Shown: piece by piece, positions 7,601 to 17,019 of the stretch
Numbering within the stretch: the first letter of the stretch is position 1
How the letters are laid out: each line of letters begins with the position of its first letter
NCBI GenBank assembly: GCA_009691765.1
Contig: SIAO01000017.1
Span: forward strand, 1 to 46,177
From: Planctomycetota bacterium
GTDB lineage: Bacteria; Planctomycetota; GCA-002687715
Direction of reading: 5' to 3'
Length of the DNA stretch: 46,177 nucleotides
Program-made: the position numbers and the translations under genes
The notes under the pieces: model-generated
The model's input: only the letters and a program-made list of their open reading frames with translations
Databases searched by the model: none
What the model was told of the DNA's origin: nothing

Positions 7601-10600
7601 ATGACCAGCGAACTCCCGTCAACTCTTAGTCATGAAAACCGCTCCGAAGCTGTCTCTCGCGTGGCGGATTTGGTCGCTGCGCCGGTCGTGGCCTGCCTGC
7701 TCTTAGGGGGCGCAGATCTCATCGTTGGCGTTTTCCGTTCAGGTCCGAGCCTTACTGGTCTTGAAGAGCATGCGGTTCTTGGGATCTCCGTCCTTGCGCA
7801 TGTCGCGTTGGCGGGGCTGGTGCTGGCGCTTTGCGCTTGGTTGCTGCTGCGCATGGATGCTGCGTTGCCGCGTGCGACGACTCGCAGCGCTCCAGCGAGC
7901 TTGTGGATCTTCGCCATTGCGCTGATCGCTGGCTTTGTCGTGGTCAATCTCGAGACCTTTGAAGGCGCACAAATTCGTGAGCACAGATGGCATGACGTCA
8001 TTGTGTGGTCCTTCCGCATCCTCGGAGGGATCGGGATCGTTGCCGGCTTGTTTCTTATCCACCGCTCTTTGCGGCGTGCGGCGCAATCCCGAGCACCACG
8101 TCGCGTATTGATCGTTGCCGCCATGGCCGTTGCAATCGCCTGCCAAATCGCGAATTCCAGAATGTTGGTTGGCTTGTATCCGATGCTGCACACGCAACTC
8201 GTGGCGCTGGCGCTGGCCGGATGGACGATTGCGGCCAGCGCCTTTCTTGGTGATCGCAGCAGATTGGTGCGCATCTCCTTTGTGTTGGCTGGGATTCTCG
8301 TCTTGGCCGGAGTAGCGTGCCGTTACAGCGAAGTTTGGCCACGCACTGCAACAGCAGCCATCACACGCGGTCCCGCTACGGCGGAAATTGCCATTTGGAC
8401 CGACCCGGTATTCTCGGCGTTGAAGGCTCAACCGGCGCGCATTGATGGACTTTGGGATACAGATTTGACCGCGCTGCTCGCGGCCAAGAGCCCGGCGGAG
8501 ATCCAAGTGGGGCTTGATGCGCTCCTGCCTAGTCGGCGGCGCATGAACATCTTGTGGATTGCACTCGACACAGTTCGTGCTGATCGCGTGAGTTTCAACG
8601 GCTACAAGCGGAAAACCACGCCACGACTCGACCAGTTGGCAGCCAACGCCTTCGTGTTCAAGCGAGCATATTCCTCCTATCCAACGAGCAACTATTCGTA
8701 CGCATCCGTCCTGACGGGGCTGTCGCCAAGGAGCACGCCGCTCTATTCACAACTGAACAAGACGGAAAGGACCTTTGCCGAGGATGTCCACTTGCCGTCC
8801 ATCTTGACACGCAATGGATGGCTCACGGCCGGGGTTACAGCGTTCGACAAAGTGACAGCAGGGAACCGGGAATGGTTCGGGATGCTCGCTGACGGATTCC
8901 AGATCTACAACCCTGATCAGACGGAAGCAACAGCCACTGGCAAGCAGATCACGACTTCTACGCTAGGCGTCATAAATCGCCGTTCACCGCAGCCATTTTT
9001 CGTGTGGGCGCATTACATGGATCCGCACGCGCCGTACCAAGTTTGGCCAGAGTTCAACTTCGGGTCATCCATCAGCGATGCCTACGACTCCGAGATCGCT
9101 TTCTGTGACCGCGAAGTGGGCAAACTCCTCGATCACTTGAAAGAGATCGGCGAGGCGGAACGGACCATGGTCGTCGTCTTCTCCGATCACGGCGAAGAGT
9201 TTGAAGAGCACAATGGCCTCTATCACAACACTTCGGTGTACGAACAGCAGATTCACATTCCATTGCTGCTTTACATTCCGGGATTGAAAGGCCGGAGTGT
9301 TGATGTTCCCGTCAGCCTTACGGACCTCGTTCCAACGACGCTCAGCCTTCTTGGGATCGCCGACCAACAAGCTCGTCATGGACGCGATCTTGTTCCTTTA
9401 TTGCTCGACCCGAGCGCGCCTTCGGAAGGCATCGCTTACTCCGAGTTCTTTGGCATTAAGGCTGGGCGTCGCGATCGCGATTTGCGGACGGTGATTTCAG
9501 GCCGGCACAAGCTTATCCGGCATGTGCAGCAGGACCTCTTCGAACTTTATGACTTGGGCGCTGATGCTCTCGAGCGCAACAATCTCATTGGCAAGAACTC
9601 GTCCATGGAAACGAAGATGCGAGGCATGCTTGCAGCTTGGGATACGAGAATTGATAGTACTGGAAGCGGAGCGCCCGTCGTGCGCACACCGACCTTTATT
9701 GAAGAATTACGCACCAACACAGAGGCGTTCGCTACCGCGAATGCCACGATAGGCATTGCCGCGTTCGTTCAGATCAAGAAATCGATTTTCGACTACACCA
9801 TGGAATTGACGTCCCCGGCGGCTCAATACCTTGGGGCACAAGGTCTCGATCGCTATGCCGACGAGCTTGTTGAACGCTGGCGCGCATCAGCCGATCCTGC
9901 TGCCAAGCAGCGATTGTTATGGTTGATATTTGACCTCGCGCGCCCTTCGACGCGGGAGTTTCTGAGAGAACAGTTTCGCGTGGGGGGTGGAATTGCATTC
10001 CGTGCAGCTTTGGCTTTGGCGCGGTTACAAGATGATGTGGGCCGCGAAGGCTTGCGCGCGCAGTTGGCTGCGGAATTGGCGTTCGATCGAAGAGAGAGCG
10101 CAATAGGTCTCGCTCATCTCGGTGATCCGTTGGCATGGCCATGGGCCTACGGCATTCTTACCAATTCCGAAGTGCAGTACGTGTGCATGTTGATCGAAGC
10201 CTTGCCACGGATTGGAATTCCCCACCTCGGGTTATTTATTCGGGATTACGTGACGCAAGGTTCTCTGGATGTTGCTATTCAAGCAAAACTGGTTGGCCGC
10301 CTTGCGCCGCTTGCAAGTGATCCAGACGCTCGCTGGCTTATGTTGCGCGCGGCTCATGATGGAGAACCGATCATTCGTGAGGCTGGCAGGAGGGCGCTGA
10401 AGGATGCGAATGTCTCAGATGATGAAATTGCTGCTGCGCGCGATGCAGTGACGCTGGAATTGGATGGTGACCTCGCCATTACCAATCGCATGTATGAACA
10501 CGCCTTCGCCCGCTACCGCGAGGCTGTAGACAAGTCGCCGACGCTGAATGCTGGTTTGCGGCTGCGTTTTGCGCGTCACCTTCACGCACATGGGAAATTG

Positions 10601-11131
10601 GCCGAAGCCCGCGAGATGTTGGTTTCAATCGGTGAAAAGTCTCCGAATGAATTGGACCGAGCCATAGCTTCTCGTGGTCTTCAAATGTTGGATTCACCAG
10701 CGAGGTTCAAAGAACACGCGGCCTTCGCTGCGGAAGTGTCGGCGGTGCAAGCTCTGAACACGATTCAGCAGGGGCTGCCATTCATGTGTACCTTCATGCT
10801 CAAGAACAGCGGCACCACGGCGTGGCAGGGCGGCTACTGGCAGTTTCCCAATGTCTTGCGCTTGGAGTGGGTTGGCGCGGATGGCAAGCGGCTTGACACC
10901 AAGGAGAAATCCTATGGGCTGCTTCCGGCGACCGGAGTGCTGCCGGGTGAGACGGTCTCTATTCACATGATGGCGTTTGCGCCCCCGGCTCCTGTACTCC
11001 AAGCCACGCCAGTGATCACATTCACACAGATGGAATCTGCTTTTCCACTGGGGACGGAGATCTATCGGCGCGCGACTGCGGTGAGTATTTTGGTGCCACC
11101 GACGGGTGCCGCGCCAAAGGGGAGCAAGTGA
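7601..11131 (+). CDS. Membrane-anchored sulfatase-superfamily protein with HEAT/TPR-like region and C-terminal Ig-like domain
   Basis: A 1176-residue protein; AAGGGTG precedes ATG 7601. Residues 22-240 hold about seven membrane segments. Residues 313-650 are an alkaline-phosphatase/sulfatase fold: N-I-L-W-I-A-L-D-T-V-R-A-D-R binds metal and F-S-D-H-G-E-E-F is the second metal site. At the nucleophile position the sequence is S363-N-Y-S-Y, aligned through the following A-S-V-L-T-G-L, so the Pro and Arg of C/S-x-P-x-R are missing. Residues about 690-950 look like HEAT-type helical repeats and 960-1020 like TPR. Residues about 1040-1160 have the K-N-S-G-T-T-A-W pattern of NBR1-type Ig-like domains. 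It may be a Ser-type hydrolase or a phospho- or sulfo-group transferase on surface polymers rather than a classical sulfatase. It overlaps the next gene by four bases, indicating an operon. Confidence 0.75.
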   Translation: MTSELPSTLSHENRSEAVSRVADLVAAPVVACLLLGGADLIVGVFRSGPSLTGLEEHAVLGISVLAHVALAGLVLALCAWLLLRMDAALPRATTRSAPASLWIFAIALIAGFVVVNLETFEGAQIREHRWHDVIVWSFRILGGIGIVAGLFLIHRSLRRAAQSRAPRRVLIVAAMAVAIACQIANSRMLVGLYPMLHTQLVALALAGWTIAASAFLGDRSRLVRISFVLAGILVLAGVACRYSEVWPRTATAAITRGPATAEIAIWTDPVFSALKAQPARIDGLWDTDLTALLAAKSPAEIQVGLDALLPSRRRMNILWIALDTVRADRVSFNGYKRKTTPRLDQLAANAFVFKRAYSSYPTSNYSYASVLTGLSPRSTPLYSQLNKTERTFAEDVHLPSILTRNGWLTAGVTAFDKVTAGNREWFGMLADGFQIYNPDQTEATATGKQITTSTLGVINRRSPQPFFVWAHYMDPHAPYQVWPEFNFGSSISDAYDSEIAFCDREVGKLLDHLKEIGEAERTMVVVFSDHGEEFEEHNGLYHNTSVYEQQIHIPLLLYIPGLKGRSVDVPVSLTDLVPTTLSLLGIADQQARHGRDLVPLLLDPSAPSEGIAYSEFFGIKAGRRDRDLRTVISGRHKLIRHVQQDLFELYDLGADALERNNLIGKNSSMETKMRGMLAAWDTRIDSTGSGAPVVRTPTFIEELRTNTEAFATANATIGIAAFVQIKKSIFDYTMELTSPAAQYLGAQGLDRYADELVERWRASADPAAKQRLLWLIFDLARPSTREFLREQFRVGGGIAFRAALALARLQDDVGREGLRAQLAAELAFDRRESAIGLAHLGDPLAWPWAYGILTNSEVQYVCMLIEALPRIGIPHLGLFIRDYVTQGSLDVAIQAKLVGRLAPLASDPDARWLMLRAAHDGEPIIREAGRRALKDANVSDDEIAAARDAVTLELDGDLAITNRMYEHAFARYREAVDKSPTLNAGLRLRFARHLHAHGKLAEAREMLVSIGEKSPNELDRAIASRGLQMLDSPARFKEHAAFAAEVSAVQALNTIQQGLPFMCTFMLKNSGTTAWQGGYWQFPNVLRLEWVGADGKRLDTKEKSYGLLPATGVLPGETVSIHMMAFAPPAPVLQATPVITFTQMESAFPLGTEIYRRATAVSILVPPTGAAPKGSK

Positions 11132-11937
11132 GAGCTGGCTTTGCAATCTTGGTTTTCGTGGCGCTGGCGACTCAGCGAAGCGGCGCACAGGAGGCGATTC
11201 GTCGTGTCGGCGTGACGGAGCTTGCACGAGCACCACTGAGTGCTGTTGCCAAACTTGGAGTCACGCATCCGCTGCCTCGGATTCACACGCTGTACGCAGA
11301 TGGCCGTCCAGTTTTGTCAGAAGCGGGATTTTTGCAACTTGCCGACGAAGGTCCGGGTTTCTACTACGGGGCGCTGAATGCGGATCGCGTGGATTACGCG
11401 CGCAGCGTTGGAATGCTCGGCACCAACAACTGGGGTGATGTGGAATCAATGTGTTTGGCTGGAAGAGTCGTCGCGCACTGGCACCATGCTCATCCCACGG
11501 TCCGCCTCGGACTCGACGAAATCAGTTCGCGTTGGGCGGGTTTTCCGGATTACGACAAGGACGGCATTTCGGATCATCTCACGCATCAAGTAGGGATGAA
11601 CATCAATTTCCTCGTGCCATGTTCGGTGCGGCCCGAGCGCTATATTCATCATGGCGTGGCTCATGAAGGGCTCATCGACCATGCGCTTTTCATCGACCTG
11701 CTCGATATTTTGATGGAGCAGGGAGCCTTATGGCTCACCACGAATAGAGGGTTGTTTTCGTTGACCGACCAACTTTCCGACTCTGGAAGCCGTCACGCTT
11801 GGCAATCGCAGGAGCGCCTAGCGAATGGATACTCCATGACCCTTGCCATTCCCGGCAAGGCGTTTCGCCTTGTATTGCTGAATCCCAAGGGCGACCATGG
11901 AGATCACATCAATGCCATGATGTGGAAGGACGCATGA
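11128..11937 (+). CDS. Exported MepA-like (M74) peptidase homolog with altered metal ligands
   Basis: A 269-residue protein starting at GTG 11128, with AAGGGGAG upstream and a four-base overlap with the previous stop. Residues 1-20 are a signal peptide. H150-L-T-H153-Q-V-G-M-N-I-N160 resembles the H-A-S-H-Q-T-G-L-D-V-D stretch of penicillin-insensitive murein endopeptidase MepA. H257-G-D-H260-I-N262 resembles its C-terminal H-R-A-H-M-H. If this alignment is right, the Asp ligand is Asn160 and the last His ligand is Asn262. The protein may therefore have lost hydrolase activity or use a different metal geometry. I infer a peptidoglycan or surface-polymer binding or cleaving role. The family assignment rests on short motifs and is tentative. 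Confidence 0.5.
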   Translation: MRAGFAILVFVALATQRSGAQEAIRRVGVTELARAPLSAVAKLGVTHPLPRIHTLYADGRPVLSEAGFLQLADEGPGFYYGALNADRVDYARSVGMLGTNNWGDVESMCLAGRVVAHWHHAHPTVRLGLDEISSRWAGFPDYDKDGISDHLTHQVGMNINFLVPCSVRPERYIHHGVAHEGLIDHALFIDLLDILMEQGALWLTTNRGLFSLTDQLSDSGSRHAWQSQERLANGYSMTLAIPGKAFRLVLLNPKGDHGDHINAMMWKDA

Positions 11938-12707
11938 CGACTTCCATGTTGACAGGCAAGTGTGCTGCGTCGAGTTTGGCGGGTGTCGTCTTAGGCGCGC
12001 TGGCTTGGCTGTTCCTCTTGGATGCGCCTCGTGGAAACGCGATGCAGAGTGAACTTGAATCTGGCAATGCGGCCCTCGCCGGTGTTTCAGTGCAAAGTGA
12101 TCCCGCTCCAGCCATGGTCTTCTTGAACGGCGTGTTTGTGGGTGAGACGGCTCAAGGCAAACCGCTCTTGGTTGTTGCGTCTCCGGGCGATGTTCAGCTT
12201 CGCATCGGTGAAGCCGGTCGGTTAGACGCGGTTTTTGACACAAGCCTTGAACGGGGGATAACTCGTTCGTTTATGGCAGTGCTTGCCGCTACCGACGAGG
12301 CGTGGCCGGTGCCGACTTCTCCTATTCGGCTCTCCGTAGGACAACCTGTCCGGGGCAAGCTTGTTACTGACGCTGCGGGCAAGGTGCAGCCACTGCGATA
12401 TGTGATTGATGAGCCTGCTGCACCACATCGCTTGCTCACTCTCATCAAGGGCAGTATTGGTTGCCGCATCACAGATCCGGAAGGCAAAGAAGTTGTCATG
12501 AGCCGCATGGCGAAAAATATCGAGGGTTCACCCGGGCACGCGTTCTATGAGTACCGCGGTGTAGGTGCCGGTCGCTACATCATGGAGATTACCGGGAATC
12601 CGGGGCCGTTCTCCTTCCGCTTCGCACAAGGACTGCCGCCTCACGCCAGTCCCGACAAACCCGGGCCGAAAGGCCGTCGCGAGCCACCTCAGCCACCCGG
12701 CGGCTGA
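11934..12707 (+). CDS. Exported protein of unknown function with PEGA-like segment
   Basis: A 257-residue protein. Start ATG 11934 overlaps the previous stop as ATGA; the frame is open further upstream but this start fits the coupled operon. Residues 10-30 are a signal anchor or signal peptide. Residues about 58-90 (P-A-M-V-F-L-N-G-V-F-V-G-E-T followed by a beta-strand pattern) resemble a PEGA-type surface domain. The remainder is beta-rich, with a second module around residues 125-220 (G-K-L-V-T-D, R-Y-I-M-E-I-T-G). The C-terminus is rich in Pro, Gly, Lys and Arg. I do not recognise a family with confidence. Its place between the MepA-like gene and the MBOAT remnant suggests a part in the same surface-polymer process. 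Confidence 0.6.
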   Translation: MTTSMLTGKCAASSLAGVVLGALAWLFLLDAPRGNAMQSELESGNAALAGVSVQSDPAPAMVFLNGVFVGETAQGKPLLVVASPGDVQLRIGEAGRLDAVFDTSLERGITRSFMAVLAATDEAWPVPTSPIRLSVGQPVRGKLVTDAAGKVQPLRYVIDEPAAPHRLLTLIKGSIGCRITDPEGKEVVMSRMAKNIEGSPGHAFYEYRGVGAGRYIMEITGNPGPFSFRFAQGLPPHASPDKPGPKGRREPPQPPGG

Positions 12708-12709
12708 AC

Positions 12710-13461
12710 TTGGTCTTTTCAAGCCACATATTTCTCTTCATCTTCTTGCCGGCGGTGCTAGCGCTCTATTACGCCACACCGCGGCAATGGAAATCGGCGA
12801 CGCTCACGGCCGCAGGTTTCGTGTTTTACGGCTAGTGGCGCCCAGACTTCGTTTTGCTCATGTTGTTTACGGCCGTCGTGGACTACAAAGCGGGCGCCAA
12901 GAGCTCGACCGCGCGAGAGCGAGGGCAACGAGGCTTGCCTTGGCTACTGCTGTCAGTGATCTCCAATCTCGGGCTCTTGGCCTATTTCAAGTACGCTAAT
13001 TTTGGTATTGAGGCTTTCAATTTCATCGTTGGCAGTTTGGGCGGGAAGCCCATGGAGTGGACCGAGATCATTCTCCCCGTGGGGATCTCGTTCTACACGT
13101 TCAAGACGATGGCTATGCGATCGACATCTATTGGGGCCATGTCCGCAAAGCCGATCGGTTTATTGATTACCTTTGCTTCGTCACCATGTTCCCAGAGCTC
13201 GTTGCCGGTCCCATCATTCGCTACATCACAGTTGAAGATCAGCTTCGCAATCGCCTTCACGCTCCTGACAAGTTCTATCAGGGCATTGTGGCGCTTCAGA
13301 CAGGCTTGGTGAAGAAGCTGTTGACCGCAGACATCGTGGGACAAGTCGCTGATGCCGCGTTCGCAGCGCCGGGGCTATCTCCGCTCGAAGCTTGGATCGG
13401 CATTGTGGCCTACGCATTCCAGATCCAGCAAGTCGCAAGCGCTAACGGAGATCCGCCATGA
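12710..13461 (+). pseudogene. Decayed MBOAT (AlgI-like) O-acyltransferase, 5' part only
   Basis: Translation from TTG 12710 gives L-V-F-S-S-H-I-F-L-F, the typical start of AlgI/DltB-type membrane-bound O-acyltransferases. Three lesions are visible. A TAG at 12833-12835 falls in F-Y-G-*-W-R-P-D-F, where TGG (Trp) is expected. A one-base loss near 13108-13112 (GGCTATG where GGGCTATG is expected) shifts the frame within F-Y-T-F-K-T-M-x-Y-A-I-D. Homology ends near 13425 at A-Y-A-F-Q-I-Q, before the catalytic His region. After the shift the frame still reads L-V-A-G-P-I-I-R, a family hallmark. The intact enzyme would acylate extracellular polysaccharide next to the sulfatase-type genes. It reads as a truncated pseudogene; two of the lesions could be sequencing errors, but the truncation could not. 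Confidence 0.8.
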
Positions 13462-13463
13462 TC

Positions 13464-15173
13464 TCACCAAAGGCTCACTACGCGCAGAGCCTCGCTGGGC
13501 TCGAAGTTCCAGCCTTGCGCCACCGGCGCCGCGGCCACGAACTGCGCGTAGAGATCCATGTTGAGCCCGGAAGGAATGAAAACAGAGAGTGACCAGCCCC
13601 CAGCGGCGTTGAGTGCAGCAGGGATCAGCAGATCCGGCGAGACGAGCAGGGGACAATTGGTGGGCGGCAGAGGCAGGTTGGTGGTGTATGGACTCACCAC
13701 CAGCCACGCAGGCCAGCCCGGAGGCGCACCCGAAGCGACGAGATCCAGTTGCGCGCCATTCGCGAGAGCGGTGAACGCGCCAGTGAGTTGCGTGCCACCG
13801 GCGCAGGGGATTCCAAGGGTGGTCACGCTAAGTGCGGGCAGCACGCCCAGAAAATCCCCGAGAGCGAGCGCGATTCCAGCGCCCATGGTGCGGTAGTCAT
13901 CGGGCACATTCCACACGCCGCTCACGGGCCCGTACCCGTAGGTGCCTTCGAGGGTGATGGCCATGACCTGCTCCAGGAAGTTTGGCGCCCCGGTCCAAAG
14001 GGGATTGATGCTCCAGCGATCATGCATCATGGATTCCACGAAGGGCCGCGTCGGCGCCCCGGCGTTGCTGGTTTGCGTAGTGCCGAGGTTCACGAAGCTG
14101 CTGCGTGCGCGCAGCGCGCCGATCCACTGGCCCTCCATTGCGTTTACCGCTGGCACCACGCCCGAGTTGTTGGTGCTGAGGTTGAAGGATGGATTGGAGC
14201 TGTGCTGAAAATGAAACGGATAGGCCACATTGTGCGAACTGTGCAGATTGAGGAGCGCGCGCACGGGGTTCGCGCCCGGGGCGGCGCTCGTGCCCATGAA
14301 GCTCTCGATGCGGCTCCTGAGAGCGATGATTTCCGGCTGCACGGAGTTGTAGGGCGCGGCCCATTCGTTCTCGAGGTTCGAACTCGCAGCGTTGGTGCGG
14401 TAGTTGCCGAGGTGGACTCCATCCGGATTCGCCATGGGCACGATGTCGAGGATGGTCTGCGCGAGCAGAGCCTCTGCGCGTGGGTCGCCGGAGAGCAGGA
14501 ACGAGACCAGCCCTTCCACGGCGAAGTAGCTCGTGCTCTCCGCGGGATGGATGCCCGAGTGGATCCAGACACGGGTTTTGCCGATGTCGGGGATCGACGT
14601 GTTCGTCAGCTCGACGAGTTCGATGCTGCGCCCCTGTAGGGATGTGCCCAAGATGTTGATGGCGCGCACGTGCCCGCTTGGATGTCCCGCGAGCCCCGCC
14701 AGCCATGCATTCTTCGCGCTCACGGTCCAAGGGAAATACTTGGCGAGGCGAATGGCACTCACACCCACGGGCTTGGTGAAGGTGAAGACATGCTGACTCG
14801 ACTGGTAAACCGGAACCGCGCTCACTGGCAATCGCGCGTAGCCGCCGAAGGTCACGCCGTTCGTGCTGGTGGCCCACACCGGCAGGATGATGTCCGTGTA
14901 TCCCGCGTTGGCGATGCGCACCTCGATGCTCTGGGTCAAGGCTGGGTCGAGGCCGCCAACCTCACAGTGCCACCAGCGCCGGAAGCTGCTACCGAGCGCG
15001 CTGTTGCCGTTGTCGTTCCCCATGGTGAGGGTGAGCCGCCAGCCAGTTGGAAGTGCCGTAACGCCTGCGCTTTGCAGCCGCATGCTCTCGCCCGACCAGG
15101 TCACGACGGGTTGCGCCAGCGCCAAGGACGCGAGCAACGCGAGTGAGCAACAGAACTTAATGAAGCGCAGCAT
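13464..15173 (-). CDS. Secreted M14 zinc carboxypeptidase with C-terminal beta domain
   Basis: A 569-residue protein. The start at 15173 gives a clean signal peptide (K-F-C-C-S-L-A-L-L-A-S-L-A-L-A); the frame is open 84 bases further upstream. Residues 23-165 are a beta-rich N-terminal domain. Residues 170-440 form an M14 peptidase domain: zinc ligands H209-P-A-E212, then N-P-D-G-V with N-Y-R-T-N, a third zinc His in N-L-H311-S-S-H, and catalytic Glu409 in A-I-T-L-E-G. It most resembles the cytosolic-carboxypeptidase-like M14 branch. Residues 448-569 are a beta domain (G-I-P-C-A-G start, L-N-M-D-L-Y-A-Q-F near the end) of a type I associate with secreted planctomycete proteins. It converges on the truncated MBOAT remnant and its codons end in G or C more often than those of its neighbours. 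Confidence 0.85.
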   Translation of the reverse strand: MLRFIKFCCSLALLASLALAQPVVTWSGESMRLQSAGVTALPTGWRLTLTMGNDNGNSALGSSFRRWWHCEVGGLDPALTQSIEVRIANAGYTDIILPVWATSTNGVTFGGYARLPVSAVPVYQSSQHVFTFTKPVGVSAIRLAKYFPWTVSAKNAWLAGLAGHPSGHVRAINILGTSLQGRSIELVELTNTSIPDIGKTRVWIHSGIHPAESTSYFAVEGLVSFLLSGDPRAEALLAQTILDIVPMANPDGVHLGNYRTNAASSNLENEWAAPYNSVQPEIIALRSRIESFMGTSAAPGANPVRALLNLHSSHNVAYPFHFQHSSNPSFNLSTNNSGVVPAVNAMEGQWIGALRARSSFVNLGTTQTSNAGAPTRPFVESMMHDRWSINPLWTGAPNFLEQVMAITLEGTYGYGPVSGVWNVPDDYRTMGAGIALALGDFLGVLPALSVTTLGIPCAGGTQLTGAFTALANGAQLDLVASGAPPGWPAWLVVSPYTTNLPLPPTNCPLLVSPDLLIPAALNAAGGWSLSVFIPSGLNMDLYAQFVAAAPVAQGWNFEPSEALRVVSLW

Positions 15174-15354
15174 GGCAGTGCAGGAGTGGAACATGCGTTC
15201 GGCAAGATACCCGCAAGCCCGCGGGAAACGCTTGCAAATCCCGTGCGAGGAGGCCAAGCTTCGGCCTCAGCGCATCGGACGTGAAGGACCAGCATAGGGC
15301 TCACCGGCGCCGCCAGTCTCTTTGCCCCCGTTTGATCACAGGAGTTTTTTCAAC

Positions 15355-17019
15355 ATGAAAATGATCCATTTGGGCTTGGCGCTCATCCTCGCGACGACCC
15401 TTGCGAGTGGCCAAGTCGTCATCAATGAAGTTGTCTACGACGACACCGGCACCGACAACCGTGAGTTCGTGGAACTCTACAACGCGAGCGCCTTCCCTGT
15501 GGACATCTCGGGGTGGAGGCTCGAGAACGCCGACAACGGCGGCATCTCACTCATGGGCACGGTGGTGGTGCCGCTCGGAACCGTGCTGGCCTCTGGCGGC
15601 TTCTTTGTATTCGGCAATGTGGGTGTCCCGAACCTCGCCATGACCATCCCCATCAACGCCCTCGAGAACGACATGGAGATCATCCGCCTCAAGGACGCGG
15701 GCGGAGGCATCCAGGACACAGTGACCTACGAGTGCAACGTGCAGACCGCGGGCTTCCCCTTCGCGCAGATTGAAGGACAGGGCCTCTGGGGCAACCATGT
15801 GTCTACGGACACAAGCCCAATGAGTTGGGCGCGCTGGACTAACGGCCTCGACACCAATGACAACGGCCGGGACTTCGGCAATCTGCCCATCACGCCGGGC
15901 ACCGCCAACGCGATCGTCACCAACCTCATTCCCTACTCCCAGAATTTCGATGCCTCTGTGGCCGAGCAGCCGGATGTGAATTACATCGGCTCCTTCATCA
16001 ACCCCTTCGTGGTGGATCCGACCATTGTCTCGGCGCACAACCCGAACGCCATCGCAGCCTCGCCGCAGGGCGGGCAGTGCTTCACAATCATGGACCCCAT
16101 GGGCGGCGGAGATTGCAGCTACTTGCTCACGGCGCCAGCCAGCGACTTTACGCTCGAATTCTATGTGTTCCTAGCAGCGAGCCTCATCCCGGTCACCACC
16201 CAGCCAGTCGAGTACGAGAGCTGGAGCATTGGCGTGCGCGGGACGACCGATTCGTTTCACAACCACCCGGCGGGCAACCCCGGCACGCTGCCCGTGCCAC
16301 CCGCGCAAAACAACAACGGCAACACCGGCATCGCTTGGGAGTACATCCACTTCGCCACCACCGGGACGGGGCTCCTCAAGCTGGTGGACGAGGGCAACGG
16401 CGGCGCGGACGAGAAGGTGCTAGCGAGCTATGTCATTACCGCAGGCGTGAATGACGGCTGGCAGCGCTTGAGACTCGCGGTGACGGAGGACGTCATCGAT
16501 GCCAGTTTCCAGGGCAGCTACGGCAATCCGGCGAGCGGCAATCGCACCCTCGCGCTCACCACCACGGCGGGCGTGGGCGGGGTCTATGTTGGATTTCGCG
16601 AGTTCATCGTGAACAACGCGCTCGTGCGGCCGCTGGTGCTGGACGACGTCATGCTCTTCGCTGGCGTCTCGCCCTACAGCGTGTTCCTCGAGAATCCGGC
16701 GAGCGGCATGTTGACCGTGCACAACCGTGGCATCGTCGCGGGAATGGACACTTGGAACATCTTCAGCATTGAGGCCTGCCCGGGCGGTGTCGGCACCGGC
16801 CCCTACCTCGGCCTATGCAGCAGTGATTTCAACTTCCTGCTGAGCCAGTTCATGATGCCTGCTGGCTCGGATCCGTTCCACATCATTCCTGTCTCCTCGT
16901 CCTACAACTTCGGACCGTTCCCGCTACCGGTCGGCTTCTATCTCGAAGTCCTGTCGTTCGACATCAATGGCGGCGGGCTCAACAACATCGCCCGGGTGGA
17001 CTCCATTCTGTTGCAGTGA
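15355..17019 (+). CDS. Secreted lamin-tail-domain (LTD) protein
   Basis: A 554-residue protein. ATG 15355 is preceded by AGGAG at about 15340 and followed by a signal peptide (residues 1-19, ending L-A-S-G). Residues 20-150 match the lamin-tail domain found in bacterial surface proteins: V-V-I-N-E-V-V-Y-D-D, then D-N-R-E-F-V-E-L-Y-N, then D-I-S-G-W-R-L-E. A second beta-rich region, around residues 205-445, looks like a jelly-roll or lectin-like module (Y-S-Q-N-F-D, then W-Q-R-L-R-L-A-V, then L-D-D-V-M-L-F). The C-terminus has a further small domain. It is probably an extracellular structural or ligand-binding protein. Third-position GC is very high by eye, as in the divergent M14 gene, so the pair may have arrived together. 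Confidence 0.8.
   Translation: MKMIHLGLALILATTLASGQVVINEVVYDDTGTDNREFVELYNASAFPVDISGWRLENADNGGISLMGTVVVPLGTVLASGGFFVFGNVGVPNLAMTIPINALENDMEIIRLKDAGGGIQDTVTYECNVQTAGFPFAQIEGQGLWGNHVSTDTSPMSWARWTNGLDTNDNGRDFGNLPITPGTANAIVTNLIPYSQNFDASVAEQPDVNYIGSFINPFVVDPTIVSAHNPNAIAASPQGGQCFTIMDPMGGGDCSYLLTAPASDFTLEFYVFLAASLIPVTTQPVEYESWSIGVRGTTDSFHNHPAGNPGTLPVPPAQNNNGNTGIAWEYIHFATTGTGLLKLVDEGNGGADEKVLASYVITAGVNDGWQRLRLAVTEDVIDASFQGSYGNPASGNRTLALTTTAGVGGVYVGFREFIVNNALVRPLVLDDVMLFAGVSPYSVFLENPASGMLTVHNRGIVAGMDTWNIFSIEACPGGVGTGPYLGLCSSDFNFLLSQFMMPAGSDPFHIIPVSSSYNFGPFPLPVGFYLEVLSFDINGGGLNNIARVDSILLQ

Noticed and set aside
12833..12835. TAG in the MBOAT gene as pyrrolysine or readthrough
   Set aside because: The position is a conserved Trp (TGG) one base away from TAG, and the gene is also frameshifted and truncated, so decay is the better reading.
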